Shown here one piece after another: positions 14,495 to 22,910 of a stretch of 64,000 nt of DNA. Under the pieces are notes generated by a model. It worked only from the letters and a program-made list of their open reading frames with translations, had not been told where the DNA came from and made no database searches. The position numbers and the translations under genes are program-made. Positions within the stretch are counted from its first letter, which is position 1. Each line of letters opens with the position of its first letter. Origin of the DNA: DASSBR01 sp035688265 (GTDB lineage: Bacteria; Pseudomonadota; Gammaproteobacteria; Natronospirales; DASSBR01); assembly GCA_035688265.1 (NCBI GenBank), contig DASSNE010000014.1:34448-98447 (forward strand). The letters run 5' to 3'.

Positions 14495-15889
14495 CTATTC
14501 TCTTCGCCAGTCGGTGCCGCCGCCCGGTCGATCTTCCAGCGCGACTCCCTGCGCCGCCAATTCATCGCGAATCCGATCGGCCGCGGCAAAGTCGCGTTGC
14601 CGTCGCGCCTCGGCGCGCTGCTCGATCAGCCGCTCGATGTCCTCATCCGCCAGGCCGCCGGCTGGCGCGCCGGCCCGCAGATACCGTTCCGGGTCGTCCT
14701 GCAATAATCCCAGCACTCCGCCCAGTTCTTTCAACAGCCCCGCCTGCTGCCGCGCCGCCTCCGGATCGCTGTCACGTAAGCGGTTGATATCGCGCGCCAG
14801 GTCGAACAGCACGCTCAACGCGAGCGGCGTGTTGAAATCGTCATCCATTGCCGCGAAGAAGCGCTCGCGCGCCTCGGACTGATCCGGTGCCGGCGCCGGC
14901 GATGGCTCGATTCCACGCATCGCCGTGTACAGCCGCTCGAGGCTCGCGTGCGCGTTGGCGAGGTTGTCGTCGCTGTAGTTGAGCGGGCTGCGATAGTGGC
15001 TCGCAAGAATGAAGTAGCGCACGTCCTCCGGCCGATACCGCTTGAGCACATCGCGGACGGTGAAGAAGTTGCCGAGCGATTTCGACATTTTTTCTTCATC
15101 AACCTGCACGAAGCCGTTGTGCATCCAGACGTTGACGAACGTCTCGCCGGTCGCCGCCTCGGACTGCGCGATTTCGTTTTCGTGGTGCGGGAACTGCAGG
15201 TCCATGCCGCCGCCGTGAATATCGAAATGATTGCCCAGCGCGCGCGTCGACATTGCCGAGCATTCGATGTGCCAGCCGGGTCGACCCTCGCCCCACGGCG
15301 ACGGCCAGCTCGGCTCGCCGGGCTTGGCGGCTTTCCACAACACGAAATCGACCGGGTCGCGTTTGCCCTCGCCGACTTCGACGCGCGCGCCGGCGCGCAG
15401 TTCGTCGATACGCTTGCCGGACAGCTTGCCGTAACCGGCGAAGCGGCTGACCGCATAATTCACGTCGCCGTTGCCGGCGACGTACGCGTAATCGTCCGCG
15501 ACCAGCTTCTCGATCATCGCGATCATCGCGTCGATCGACTCGGTCGCGCGCGGCTCGACGTCCGGACGCAGCACGCCCAGCGCCGCCTCGTCCTCGTGCG
15601 TCGCCGTGATCATGCGCTGCGTGAGTGCGCCGACCGGCTCGTCGTTTTCCGCCGCGCGACGGATGATCTTGTCATCGATGTCGGTGATGTTGCGCACGTA
15701 GGTCAAATCGTAACCGCGCGCGCGCAGATATCGCGCGACCATGTCGAACACGACCAGCATCCGCGCGTGGCCCATGTGCATGAAGTCATACACCGTCAGA
15801 CCGCAGACGTACATCCGCACCTTGCCGTCTTCGAGCGGCCGGAACGTTTGCTTCGTACGCTTCAGCGAGTTGTAGATTTGCAGGCTCAT
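14495..15889 (-). CDS. cysS: Cysteinyl-tRNA synthetase
   Basis: 464 residues from the ATG at 15889, which overlaps the gltX stop (ATGA). A longer open frame into gltX was rejected. Class I motifs: VCGLTVYDFMHMGHARML (HIGH, residues 29-46) and KMSKSLGNFFTVRD. Zinc ligands include the Cys of VCGLTV and the CSAMS/HGGGMDLQFPHHENE region. Length is nearly identical to the E. coli enzyme (461). Downstream partner of gltX in a two-gene unit. Confidence 0.98.
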   Translation of the reverse strand: MSLQIYNSLKRTKQTFRPLEDGKVRMYVCGLTVYDFMHMGHARMLVVFDMVARYLRARGYDLTYVRNITDIDDKIIRRAAENDEPVGALTQRMITATHEDEAALGVLRPDVEPRATESIDAMIAMIEKLVADDYAYVAGNGDVNYAVSRFAGYGKLSGKRIDELRAGARVEVGEGKRDPVDFVLWKAAKPGEPSWPSPWGEGRPGWHIECSAMSTRALGNHFDIHGGGMDLQFPHHENEIAQSEAATGETFVNVWMHNGFVQVDEEKMSKSLGNFFTVRDVLKRYRPEDVRYFILASHYRSPLNYSDDNLANAHASLERLYTAMRGIEPSPAPAPDQSEARERFFAAMDDDFNTPLALSVLFDLARDINRLRDSDPEAARQQAGLLKELGGVLGLLQDDPERYLRAGAPAGGLADEDIERLIEQRAEARRQRDFAAADRIRDELAAQGVALEDRPGGGTDWRRE

Positions 15890-17319
15890 CGGGATTCGTT
15901 GGCATGTAACTTGAGCGCGTTTTCCAGGCGCGTGCGAATGCGATCCGGCCCGAGCAGGTTCCACACTCGAGCCAGTTCCGGCCCGTGCGTCTCGCGCGTC
16001 AGCGCGGCGCGCAGCGGCATGTAAAGCTGCTTGCCCTTGACCCCCGCCGCTGCGCCGAGCTGCTTGACGTAGCTTTTGAACTCAGCGCCCGGCACCAGGC
16101 TTTCCAGCGCAGCCTCGAAAAAACCCGGCGCCGCGCTGACGATCGCCGCGCGCGCCTCGACGCCCGGCGCCACTTCGGAATAAAGCGCCTGCGCCCAATG
16201 CCGCGCCTCGTGCGGCCGAACCACGTTGTCGCGGACCGCGTGCACAAACGCACCGGCATCGGCCGGCGGCACCAGCGCCGCGACGTCCGGCTCGGCCGTC
16301 GACATCCACGCCCATAGCGCCTCGTCGGACGTGTGCGCCACCGCCTCCTTCTGCCAGTGTCGCAGTTGATCGGCATCGAAATGCGCCGGGCTTGATCCCA
16401 GCCGGCTGAAATCGAAAGCCGCGGCGAGCGCGCCGACATCCGCGTATCCGGGATCGTCCGCATAATGATGCCCGAGCCGCGCCAGGTAATTCAGGACTGC
16501 GCCCGGCAGAAATCCCTGCTCGCGCAGTTCGCGCAGGCTCGCGCTGCCGTGGCGCTTCGACAGCGGCGTGCCGTCATCGCCGACCAGCAGGCCGAGATGG
16601 CCGTAGCGCGGCGCGACAAGATCGAGCGCCTCCAGCAGCAGCATCTGCCGCGGCGTGTTGGCCAGATGATCTTCGCCGCGCAGCACGTGCGTGATGCCCA
16701 TCAACGCATCGTCGAGCGCATTGCAGAAGAAGAACGCCGGGGTGCCGTCTGCGCGACGGATGACGAAATCGCCGATCGCGTCGCTCGCAAACGTCTGCGG
16801 TCCGCGCACCAGATCGTCGAACAGCAGCTCGCGGCCCGGCGGTACACGAAACCGTAGCGCGGGCTTGAGACCCTTCTGCAGCTTTGCCTCGACCTCATCT
16901 GCCGCCAGCCCGGCGCAGGTGCCGGCATAGCGCGGCGGCTGCCCGGCTGCACGCTGGGCGGCGCGCGAGGCAGCCAGTTCTTCCGGCGTGCAGAAGCAGG
17001 GGTACGTCAGGCCGGCATCAGTCAAGCGATCGAAGTAGTCGGCGTAAATCGCGGCGCGCTCCGACTGCCGGTACGGCCCGCGTGGCCCACCGACATCCGG
17101 CCCCTCGGCCCACTCAAGCCCCAGCCAGCGCAAGTCGTCGAGCAGCGCATCGGCCCATTCCGGCCGCGAGCGCGTCGCGTCGGTATCTTCGATACGGATG
17201 ACGAAGGCGCCGTCAGCGTGCTGCGCCGCCAACGCGCTGAGCAGCGCAGTGCGGACATTGCCCAGGTGCAAAAAGCCTGTCGGGCTGGGCGCGAAACGGG
17301 TGCGAACGGGTGCGGACAT
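15886..17319 (-). CDS. gltX: Glutamyl-tRNA synthetase
   Basis: 477 residues from the ATG at 17319, giving MSAPVRTRFAPSPTGFLHLG; an upstream in-frame start only adds hydrophobic residues and was rejected. Class I motifs: APSPTGFLHLGN (HIGH type) and PLSKRHGSASLRELREQG (KMSKS type). A sequence CFCTPEEL carries cysteines of the zinc-binding region seen in the E. coli type. The charged Glu-tRNA also serves tetrapyrrole synthesis. It is the first gene of gltX-cysS. Confidence 0.97.
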   Translation of the reverse strand: MSAPVRTRFAPSPTGFLHLGNVRTALLSALAAQHADGAFVIRIEDTDATRSRPEWADALLDDLRWLGLEWAEGPDVGGPRGPYRQSERAAIYADYFDRLTDAGLTYPCFCTPEELAASRAAQRAAGQPPRYAGTCAGLAADEVEAKLQKGLKPALRFRVPPGRELLFDDLVRGPQTFASDAIGDFVIRRADGTPAFFFCNALDDALMGITHVLRGEDHLANTPRQMLLLEALDLVAPRYGHLGLLVGDDGTPLSKRHGSASLRELREQGFLPGAVLNYLARLGHHYADDPGYADVGALAAAFDFSRLGSSPAHFDADQLRHWQKEAVAHTSDEALWAWMSTAEPDVAALVPPADAGAFVHAVRDNVVRPHEARHWAQALYSEVAPGVEARAAIVSAAPGFFEAALESLVPGAEFKSYVKQLGAAAGVKGKQLYMPLRAALTRETHGPELARVWNLLGPDRIRTRLENALKLHANESR

Positions 17320-17408
17320 GGCGCGCAATAGTAACAGTTTTCGATACTGTGACGCCGTTGACACTTGTTTCGGAACCGCCGCCGTGCGCGTCGGACTAAA
17401 CTGGTAAG

Positions 17409-17457
17409 CGCCGATAATTCATCGGCGGCGTGTTATTGCCGCCCCGGTTCGGGCGGC
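17409..17457 (+). promoter_or_regulatory. Two perfect hairpins in the leader of the Gln/Arg-rich gene
   Basis: Stem 1 is CGCCGAT (17409-17415) and ATCGGCG (17421-17427) with a 5-nt loop. Stem 2 is GCCGCCC (17438-17444) and GGGCGGC (17451-17457) with a 6-nt loop. Neither is followed by a T-run, so they look like leader structure rather than terminators. The Shine-Dalgarno AAGGAG comes seven bases after stem 2. Confidence 0.5.
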
Positions 17458-17476
17458 CTTGCAAAGGAGTGTGACT

Positions 17477-17608
17477 ATGTCCCCTACCCCCCGACGCGGT
17501 GAAAAAGATCGCGAACAACAGCAACATCAGCAGCAACAGCAGGAGCAAAAGGACCAGAAGCAGCGTCAGCAGCGCGAGCGGCAACGCGAGCAGCGTCAGC
17601 AGCGCTAG
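17477..17608 (+). CDS. 43-residue Gln/Arg-rich small protein, function unknown
   Basis: ATG at 17477 preceded at good distance by AAGGAG (17464-17469). The product starts MSPTPRRGEKDREQQQ and continues as an almost pure run of Gln, Arg, Lys and Glu, ending QREQRQQR. It is strongly basic, has no hydrophobic residue after Met1 and Pro5, and is likely helical or disordered. A textbook rho-independent terminator follows 21 nt after the stop, and two hairpins precede the start, so the locus looks like an independent transcription unit. I do not recognise a family. A nucleic-acid-binding role is only a guess from composition. The alternative is an sRNA with an incidental frame. Confidence 0.65.
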   Translation: MSPTPRRGEKDREQQQHQQQQQEQKDQKQRQQRERQREQRQQR

Positions 17609-17629
17609 GCTGTTGTACATCATCCTTTC

Positions 17630-17660
17630 AAAGCCATCGCCTTCGCGGTGGCTTTTTTTT
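17630..17660 (+). terminator. Rho-independent terminator
   Basis: Stem AAAGCCATCGC (17630-17640), loop CTTC, and GCGGTGGCTTT (17645-17655) with one G-T pair, running into eight T's (17653-17660). It closes the small Gln/Arg-rich transcription unit. Confidence 0.93.
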
Positions 17661-17714
17661 GCCGGCCCGCGCCGTTACCATTCTCCGGCTACGAAGTTCA
17701 CCGGAGACAGAACA

Positions 17715-18302
17715 ATGATTGGCCAATTTCTTCGCAAGGTCATGGGCGCCGGCTTTGCACTTTCGCTCGCCGGTACTGCCGCCGCCGCGCCACAGGCGGG
17801 CAATCCGCATCCGGTGGTCGCGCTGCAGACCAACATGGGCACCATCGTCGTGCAACTCGACCGCGCGCGCGCACCGCTCACGGTCAAGAACTTCCTCGAG
17901 TACGTGCGCTCCGGCTTTTACGACGGCACGATCTTTCACCGGGTCATTCCCGGCTTCGTCGCCCAGGGCGGCGGCTTCACCAAGGACTACCGCGAAAAGC
18001 CGACGGGCCCTGCGATTCCGAACGAATCCGGCAACGGCCTGAGCAACGTCCGCGGCACCATTGCAATGGCGCGCGAAAACGCGCCGCATACCGCGACCGC
18101 GCAGTTCTACATCAACCTCGCCGATAACCTGAACCTCGACCCGCAACCGAATCGCTGGGGCTACGCCGTGTTCGGGCATGTCATCAAGGGCATGGATGTT
18201 GTCGACAAGATCGCCGCCATTCCTACCGGAGCGGCAGGACCGTTCAGCTCGGACGTGCCGACGAAGCCGGTGGTGATCGAGAAGGCCACGATCGTCAAAT
18301 GA
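17715..18302 (+). CDS. ppiA: Periplasmic peptidyl-prolyl cis-trans isomerase, cyclophilin type
   Basis: 195 residues from the ATG at 17715, preceded by CGGAGA. A signal peptide (FALSLAGTAAAAP, cleavage near residue 25) indicates periplasmic location, hence PpiA rather than cytosolic PpiB. The cyclophilin core is complete: TNMGTIVVQLDRARAPLTVK, FLEYVRSGFYDGTIFHRVIP, GFVAQGGGF, and FYINLADNLNLD in place of the usual QFFIN motif. The stop overlaps the lpxH start (ATGA). Confidence 0.9.
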   Translation: MIGQFLRKVMGAGFALSLAGTAAAAPQAGNPHPVVALQTNMGTIVVQLDRARAPLTVKNFLEYVRSGFYDGTIFHRVIPGFVAQGGGFTKDYREKPTGPAIPNESGNGLSNVRGTIAMARENAPHTATAQFYINLADNLNLDPQPNRWGYAVFGHVIKGMDVVDKIAAIPTGAAGPFSSDVPTKPVVIEKATIVK

Positions 18303-19021
18303 CGACAGCGTTTATTTCAGACCTGCACCTGGACGCGTCGCGTCCGGAAGTCACGCGGCTGTTTCAGGCCTTTCTCGCCGATGAGGCACGCACGCTCGAT
18401 GCGCTCTACATCCTCGGCGACCTGTTCGAGGCCTGGATCGGCGACGACGACCCGGACCCGCACCACGCTGCCGTCAAGCGCGACCTGCGCGCGCTGACGG
18501 CGGCCGGCGTACCGGGTTACTTCATGCACGGCAACCGCGACTTCCTCATCGGCGACAGGTTCAGCCGCGAAACCGGCCTGCAGATACTGGACGACCCGGT
18601 CGTCGTCGACCTGTATGGCGTGCCGACGCTGATCACGCACGGCGACGCGCTATGTATCGACGACCTGGATTATCAAGCGTTTCGCCAGACGGTCCGCGAG
18701 CCGGCGTGGCAGCAGGCTTTTCTGTCGAAGCCGCTGGACGCACGCCGCGGGTTCGCTGCCCAGGCGCGCGCAGAAAGCAAGCGCCTGCAGCGCGACAAAT
18801 CTGCCGCCATCATGGACGTCAATCAGAACGCGGTCGAAGCGCTCATGCGCGAGCACGGCGTCACGCGCATGATCCACGGCCACACGCACCGCCCCGACAC
18901 GCACCACTTCACAGCCGACGGCGAGCAGTTCACCCGCATCGTCCTCGGCGACTGGTACGACCAGGGCAGCATCCTGCGCTGCGATGCGGACGGTTGCCGG
19001 CTGGAGCGACTGCCGCTGTAG
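18299..19021 (+). CDS. lpxH: UDP-2,3-diacylglucosamine diphosphatase LpxH
   Basis: Releases UMP from UDP-diacylglucosamine to give lipid X in lipid A synthesis. 240 residues, the same as E. coli. Metallophosphoesterase motifs are all visible: FISDLHLD (residues 5-12), LGDLFEAWIGDD, MHGNRDFLIG, LITHGDALC and MIHGHTHRPDTH. Translationally coupled to ppiA. Its 3' 199 nt are also covered on the opposite strand by the extension of the cupredoxin-like frame. Confidence 0.97.
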   Translation: MTTAFISDLHLDASRPEVTRLFQAFLADEARTLDALYILGDLFEAWIGDDDPDPHHAAVKRDLRALTAAGVPGYFMHGNRDFLIGDRFSRETGLQILDDPVVVDLYGVPTLITHGDALCIDDLDYQAFRQTVREPAWQQAFLSKPLDARRGFAAQARAESKRLQRDKSAAIMDVNQNAVEALMREHGVTRMIHGHTHRPDTHHFTADGEQFTRIVLGDWYDQGSILRCDADGCRLERLPL

Positions 19022-19872
19022 AGCGACTTACCTGAGCGTACGACAAATTCTCTTTGCATGCCGTGCATGAAGTGCGGCTTGCCGTCCGGGCCGGGCGTAA
19101 AGCAGATCAGCCCATATTTGCCCGGCTTCATATCCACCTGAATCACCACGCGCGCGCCTGGCAGAACATCGGTAATACCGCCCGCGCCGTGCCCCGGCAT
19201 CGCGCCATGCGGCTTTTCGACCCATGCCTCCAGATCTCGGTTTCCGAGGTTTGGCGGGTAGCGCACCATCGTCATCTCGTGCGGCTGGTGGCCTGCATTG
19301 ATTACCTCGATCACATGGTGGCCCGCCGTAAGCGGACGCGACAATTTGAACGCGTAGTCACGCAGCGTGATCGTCGTATCAGCCTTCGGCAGCGGCGCCG
19401 GCGCGCCCTTTGAAGGCGTTACGGTGAACGGCGTGATCATGCCGTGCATGACATGCGGCTTGCCATCCGGCGCCGGAATGACGCAGAACGCGACGTAATG
19501 ACCCGGCTGCAGCACCAGCGTCGCATTCGACTCGCCGCCCGGCCCGGGCGTATTCGGCCCACCGACCGGGTGCATCCACGTCGGAGGCGGCCCGGGACGA
19601 GCAAACGCGGCCATCACATCGGCCAGCGTCTTGCCATCATCCAGCTTCATGACCTCCAGGTGATGTTCCTGGCGCCCTTCGTCCTTCAGTACGAAAGTCG
19701 TCAGTCCGGCGGGGATCGACGCCGGCATGGTGAAGCTGTACTCGTGCGCCACGACGGTGACCACGTGCGAGCCGGGCGGCGCGACAAAGCCGGTGGCATG
19801 CGCGACGGCTAATCCGGGAACGAAAACGGCCGCCAGCAACACGCCGGCGCCCAGAATGGAGCGGTTGAACAT
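18823..19872 (-). CDS. Tandem cupredoxin-like exported protein with unusual C-terminal extension
   Basis: 349 residues with a signal peptide (cleavage near VAHATG, residue 27). Two homologous beta-domains follow, at about 35-152 and 165-279. Both end with the same copper-site-like pattern, YVAFCVIPAPDGKPHVMHGM and YGLICFTPGPDGKPHFMHGM (Cys, His, His, Met), and both have an upstream His (EHHLEV and QPHEMT). That suggests two type 1 copper sites, inferred from motif only. A natural domain end is at Arg279 (about 19036), but no stop codon occurs there. The frame continues about 70 residues antisense to lpxH with low-complexity Ser/Arg sequence. The extension is probably not selected. Confidence 0.72.
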   Translation of the reverse strand: MFNRSILGAGVLLAAVFVPGLAVAHATGFVAPPGSHVVTVVAHEYSFTMPASIPAGLTTFVLKDEGRQEHHLEVMKLDDGKTLADVMAAFARPGPPPTWMHPVGGPNTPGPGGESNATLVLQPGHYVAFCVIPAPDGKPHVMHGMITPFTVTPSKGAPAPLPKADTTITLRDYAFKLSRPLTAGHHVIEVINAGHQPHEMTMVRYPPNLGNRDLEAWVEKPHGAMPGHGAGGITDVLPGARVVIQVDMKPGKYGLICFTPGPDGKPHFMHGMQREFVVRSGKSLYSGSRSSRQPSASQRRMLPWSYQSPRTMRVNCSPSAVKWCVSGRCVWPWIMRVTPCSRMSASTAF

Positions 19873-20155
19873 GGTCTAACTCCCGCTGCATGAACAACAA
19901 CATCCGGAGTTTAGACCCGAATTGACCGGTGTGACGCTTTTTTTTCGCCCTCCAAGTGCTCGCCACAAGCAATTCCTCGGAATTGCCCAGTGGGCAAAGG
20001 CTACTGGCATACAGAAACTCAATGGCCGCCATACCGAGCTAACTATATTTAGGCGACATCAAATACAGTGACGTAAGCCGTCTAAAGCAAACGTGTGAAA
20101 GCCGCTCCCTTCCTCTGGTTGACCTGCCGAGATTTCCAGTGCAGGATCAGGCGAT
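19873..20155. other. 283-nt gap without a recognisable gene
   Basis: Less GC-rich than the flanks. On the strand of the cupredoxin-like gene it should contain that gene's promoter, but I find no convincing -35/-10 pair. A T8 run at about 19940 lacks a good upstream stem. A short near-palindrome AATTCCTCGGAATT occurs at about 19971. Short frames here have no recognisable content. Confidence 0.5.
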
Positions 20156-21397
20156 CTAAAATCTGGCATAAGCTGACGATTTCAAGGCAATCACAACGTC
20201 CGTAACATTTGTACCGGTCGGACCTGTGCATAAGAGATCGTCGCTGGCTTCGAGAAAGGTTCCCGCGTCGGCATGGGTGAGCGCTTGTTTGGCATCGTGT
20301 CCCGCCGCTCTGCCGCGCGCGATGGTGCCACCGTCGATTATGGCGCCGGCGGCATTCCCGGGGCCGTCTTTGCCGTCTGTGCCGGCGGCCAAAAGCGTGA
20401 TGTCGTGATCTCCATCCAGTTCAATTGCCGCGGCCAATGCAAGCGATTGGTTGCGCCCTCCTCTGCCCGGGTTCGGCGGTAACTGCACGACCGTTTCGCC
20501 GCCCCAGATGTGGATGCCCGGCGGCGCTTCGAGTAGTTGTTTCGCCAGGTCTGCGCCGGCTTGTTCGGCTTCGCCTTGCAGGCGTTGTTCGCGTATGAAT
20601 GCTTTGAGGGCTCGCCTTTCGGTTTCGGCGGCAGCGCCGGTTATTGCGTCGCCAACGCTGGCGATGATCGTTCGGTCGATTTGTCCGTCGGCGACCATTG
20701 GTGCAGATGGGGTGGCCTTGGTGATTAGCGTGCTTACCCATACCGGAAGCGGCGGAAGCGGCAATGACTCGACTGGCCCCAGCGGACCGGAGCCGATGTC
20801 GGCGATGTGGTCGCCGCGCACGTCGGAGATGTAGAGGGCCGTCGTATGGTGGTCGCGTATGCGGTTCAGCAGGCCGCCGCCCTTGATGCTGGAGACGGCT
20901 TTGCGGATTGCGTTTGTTGTCCGGATGTCGAGGCCGCTGCCCAGCAACCATCGGTTCAGTTTGATGATTTCTTCGCGCGCGATGCCTTGTGCCGGGGCTT
21001 CAACCAATGCGGACGTGCCGCCGGATATCAGGAACAGGTACTCGACTTGCGGGGGTGATTCTTTCAGGAATGTCAGCAGGCGGTGGCCGGCTTCGAAGCT
21101 GCGGTTGTCGGGGATTGGGTGGCCGGCCTGGCGGAATTCGATGTGCGGTGGCAGGTCGGGTTTGTCGTTGCCTGATGTGGTTATTATCAAGCCTCGAGCC
21201 ATGTGATCTCCCAGGACATCCAGTGCGCCTTGAGTCATGCCGGTTGCGGCTTTGCCCAGGGCTAGTACTTCGATGGGGGTTTTGCCGGCAACGTTTTGCC
21301 GGCTTGCCACGAGTGCCTTCCTGACCCTTTCGCGGGCGTCTACGGCGGCTACTGCTGCGTGGAACAGATCCTGTAGCAGGCGCCGCCGATCTTCCAC
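20156..21397 (-). CDS. Glycerate 2-kinase, MOFRL family
   Basis: Phosphorylates D-glycerate to 2-phosphoglycerate at the end of several glycerate-producing pathways. 413 residues. The N-terminal DUF4147-type domain contains LALGKAATGMTQGALDVLGD and LISGGTSALVEAP. The C-terminal MOFRL domain contains GGRNQSLALAAAIEL and AAGTDGKDGPGNAAGAIIDG. The start is GTG at 21397, four nt after the purF stop. Codon choice looks less GC-biased at third positions than in neighbouring purF, which may mean later acquisition at the end of the operon. Called gckA, garK2 or ttuD in different species, so no symbol is given. Confidence 0.87.
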   Translation of the reverse strand: MEDRRRLLQDLFHAAVAAVDARERVRKALVASRQNVAGKTPIEVLALGKAATGMTQGALDVLGDHMARGLIITTSGNDKPDLPPHIEFRQAGHPIPDNRSFEAGHRLLTFLKESPPQVEYLFLISGGTSALVEAPAQGIAREEIIKLNRWLLGSGLDIRTTNAIRKAVSSIKGGGLLNRIRDHHTTALYISDVRGDHIADIGSGPLGPVESLPLPPLPVWVSTLITKATPSAPMVADGQIDRTIIASVGDAITGAAAETERRALKAFIREQRLQGEAEQAGADLAKQLLEAPPGIHIWGGETVVQLPPNPGRGGRNQSLALAAAIELDGDHDITLLAAGTDGKDGPGNAAGAIIDGGTIARGRAAGHDAKQALTHADAGTFLEASDDLLCTGPTGTNVTDVVIALKSSAYARF

Positions 21398-21401
21398 GGA
21401 T

Positions 21402-22907
21402 TTATGCGTCTACCTCGACTTCTTCCAGCGCGGCGCGGTTGCGGGCGGCCTTGGCGCTGTCCGAGCGCAGGATTTCGAGGTGGCGCAGGTAGTCGGGCGT
21501 CACGTCGCCGGTGACGTAGCGGCCGGAGAAGACGGAGTCGTCGAATTGCGTAAGATCGGCGCGTTCGTGCTTGACCGCGTCGATCAGGTCGTCGAGGTCC
21601 TGGTAGATCAGCTTATCGGCGCCGATGATCTTCGCAACTTCCTCTTCGGTGCGACCATGTGCAACCAGTTCCGGCGCGGACGGCATGTCGATGCCGTAGA
21701 CGTTGGGGAAGCGCACCGGCGGTGCGGCGGACGCGAAGTAGACGCGTCGCGCGCCGGCCTCGCGCGCCATCTGGATGATCTGCCCGGAGGTGGTGCCGCG
21801 CACGATCGAGTCATCCACCAGCAACACGTTCTTGCCCTGGAATTCGAGGTCGATCGCGTTCAGTTTCTGCTTGACGGAGCGCTTGCGCTGCTGCTGGCCG
21901 GGCATGATGAACGTGCGGCCGATGTAGCGGTTCTTGATGAAGCCTTCGCGGAACTTGATGTTAAGCGCATTGGCGAGTTGCAGTGCGCTCGACCGGCTGG
22001 TGTCCGGGATCGGCATAACCACGTCGATGTCGTGATCGGGCCATTCGCGCCGGATTTTCTCGGCCAGCTTTTCGCCCATCCTGAGGCGCGCCTTGTACAC
22101 GGACACCTTGTCCATGATCGAGTCCGGCCGCGCGAAATACACGTATTCGAAAATGCACGGCATGAGTTCCGGGTGCTCCGCGCATTGTTGCGTATGCAGA
22201 TTGCCGGCGGCGTCGATCAGCACCGCTTCGCCGGGCGCCACGTCGCGGATCATGTCGAAGCCGAGCACGTCGAGCGCCACGCTTTCGGACGCGATCATGT
22301 ATTCGTTGCCGCCCGGCGTCGGGCGGCTGCCGAACACCAGCGGCCGGATGCCGTGCGGATCGCGGAAACCGACGATGCCGTAGTCGGCGATCAGCGCGAC
22401 GATCGAGTACGCGCCGCGGCAGCGCCGATGCACGGCGGAGACGGCGGCAAAGATGTCCTCGGGACTCAACTTCGTTTTGCCGCGCTGTTGCAGCTCGTGC
22501 GCGAAGACGTTGAGGATCAGTTCGGAATCGGAATCGGTGTTCAGGTGGCGCAGGTCTTCGCGAAACAGCAGCTGCTGCAGTTCGGTCGCGTTGGTCAGGT
22601 TGCCGTTGTGACCAAGACCGATGCCGTACGGCGTGTTGGTGTACAGCGGCTGGGCCTCGGACGTCTGCGATGAACCTGCGGTTGGATAGCGGACGTGGCC
22701 GATGCCCATGTTGCCGGTGAGCCGCAGCATGTGGCGCTGCTGGAACACGTCGCGCACGAGGCCGTTGTTCTTGTGCAGATGCAGACGTGGACCATCCGCG
22801 GTCATAATGCCGGCCGCGTCCTGCCCGCGATGCTGCAGGACCGTGAGCGCATCGTAAATGGATTGGTTGATGTTGCCTTGGCCGACGATGCCGACGATGC
22901 CGCACAT
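21402..22907 (-). CDS. purF: Amidophosphoribosyltransferase
   Basis: First step of purine synthesis, PRPP plus Gln to phosphoribosylamine. 501 residues. The N-terminal nucleophile Cys2 directly follows Met (MCGIVGIVGQ). The glutaminase domain has GIGHVRYPTAG and GHNGNLTN. The PRTase PRPP loop is VLLVDDSIVRGTTSGQII (about 367). Length matches E. coli (505). It follows cvpA by three nt in the conserved folC-dedD-cvpA-purF series. Confidence 0.98.
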   Translation of the reverse strand: MCGIVGIVGQGNINQSIYDALTVLQHRGQDAAGIMTADGPRLHLHKNNGLVRDVFQQRHMLRLTGNMGIGHVRYPTAGSSQTSEAQPLYTNTPYGIGLGHNGNLTNATELQQLLFREDLRHLNTDSDSELILNVFAHELQQRGKTKLSPEDIFAAVSAVHRRCRGAYSIVALIADYGIVGFRDPHGIRPLVFGSRPTPGGNEYMIASESVALDVLGFDMIRDVAPGEAVLIDAAGNLHTQQCAEHPELMPCIFEYVYFARPDSIMDKVSVYKARLRMGEKLAEKIRREWPDHDIDVVMPIPDTSRSSALQLANALNIKFREGFIKNRYIGRTFIMPGQQQRKRSVKQKLNAIDLEFQGKNVLLVDDSIVRGTTSGQIIQMAREAGARRVYFASAAPPVRFPNVYGIDMPSAPELVAHGRTEEEVAKIIGADKLIYQDLDDLIDAVKHERADLTQFDDSVFSGRYVTGDVTPDYLRHLEILRSDSAKAARNRAALEEVEVDA

Positions 22908-22910
22908 GCT

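Noticed and set aside
17438..17457. GC-rich hairpin before the Gln/Arg-rich gene as an intrinsic terminator of an upstream transcript
   Set aside because: No T-run follows, and the upstream gene gltX is on the other strand.
19938..19946. T8 run in the gap after 19873 as a terminator
   Set aside because: No adequate stem precedes it on the plus strand, and no plus-strand gene ends there.
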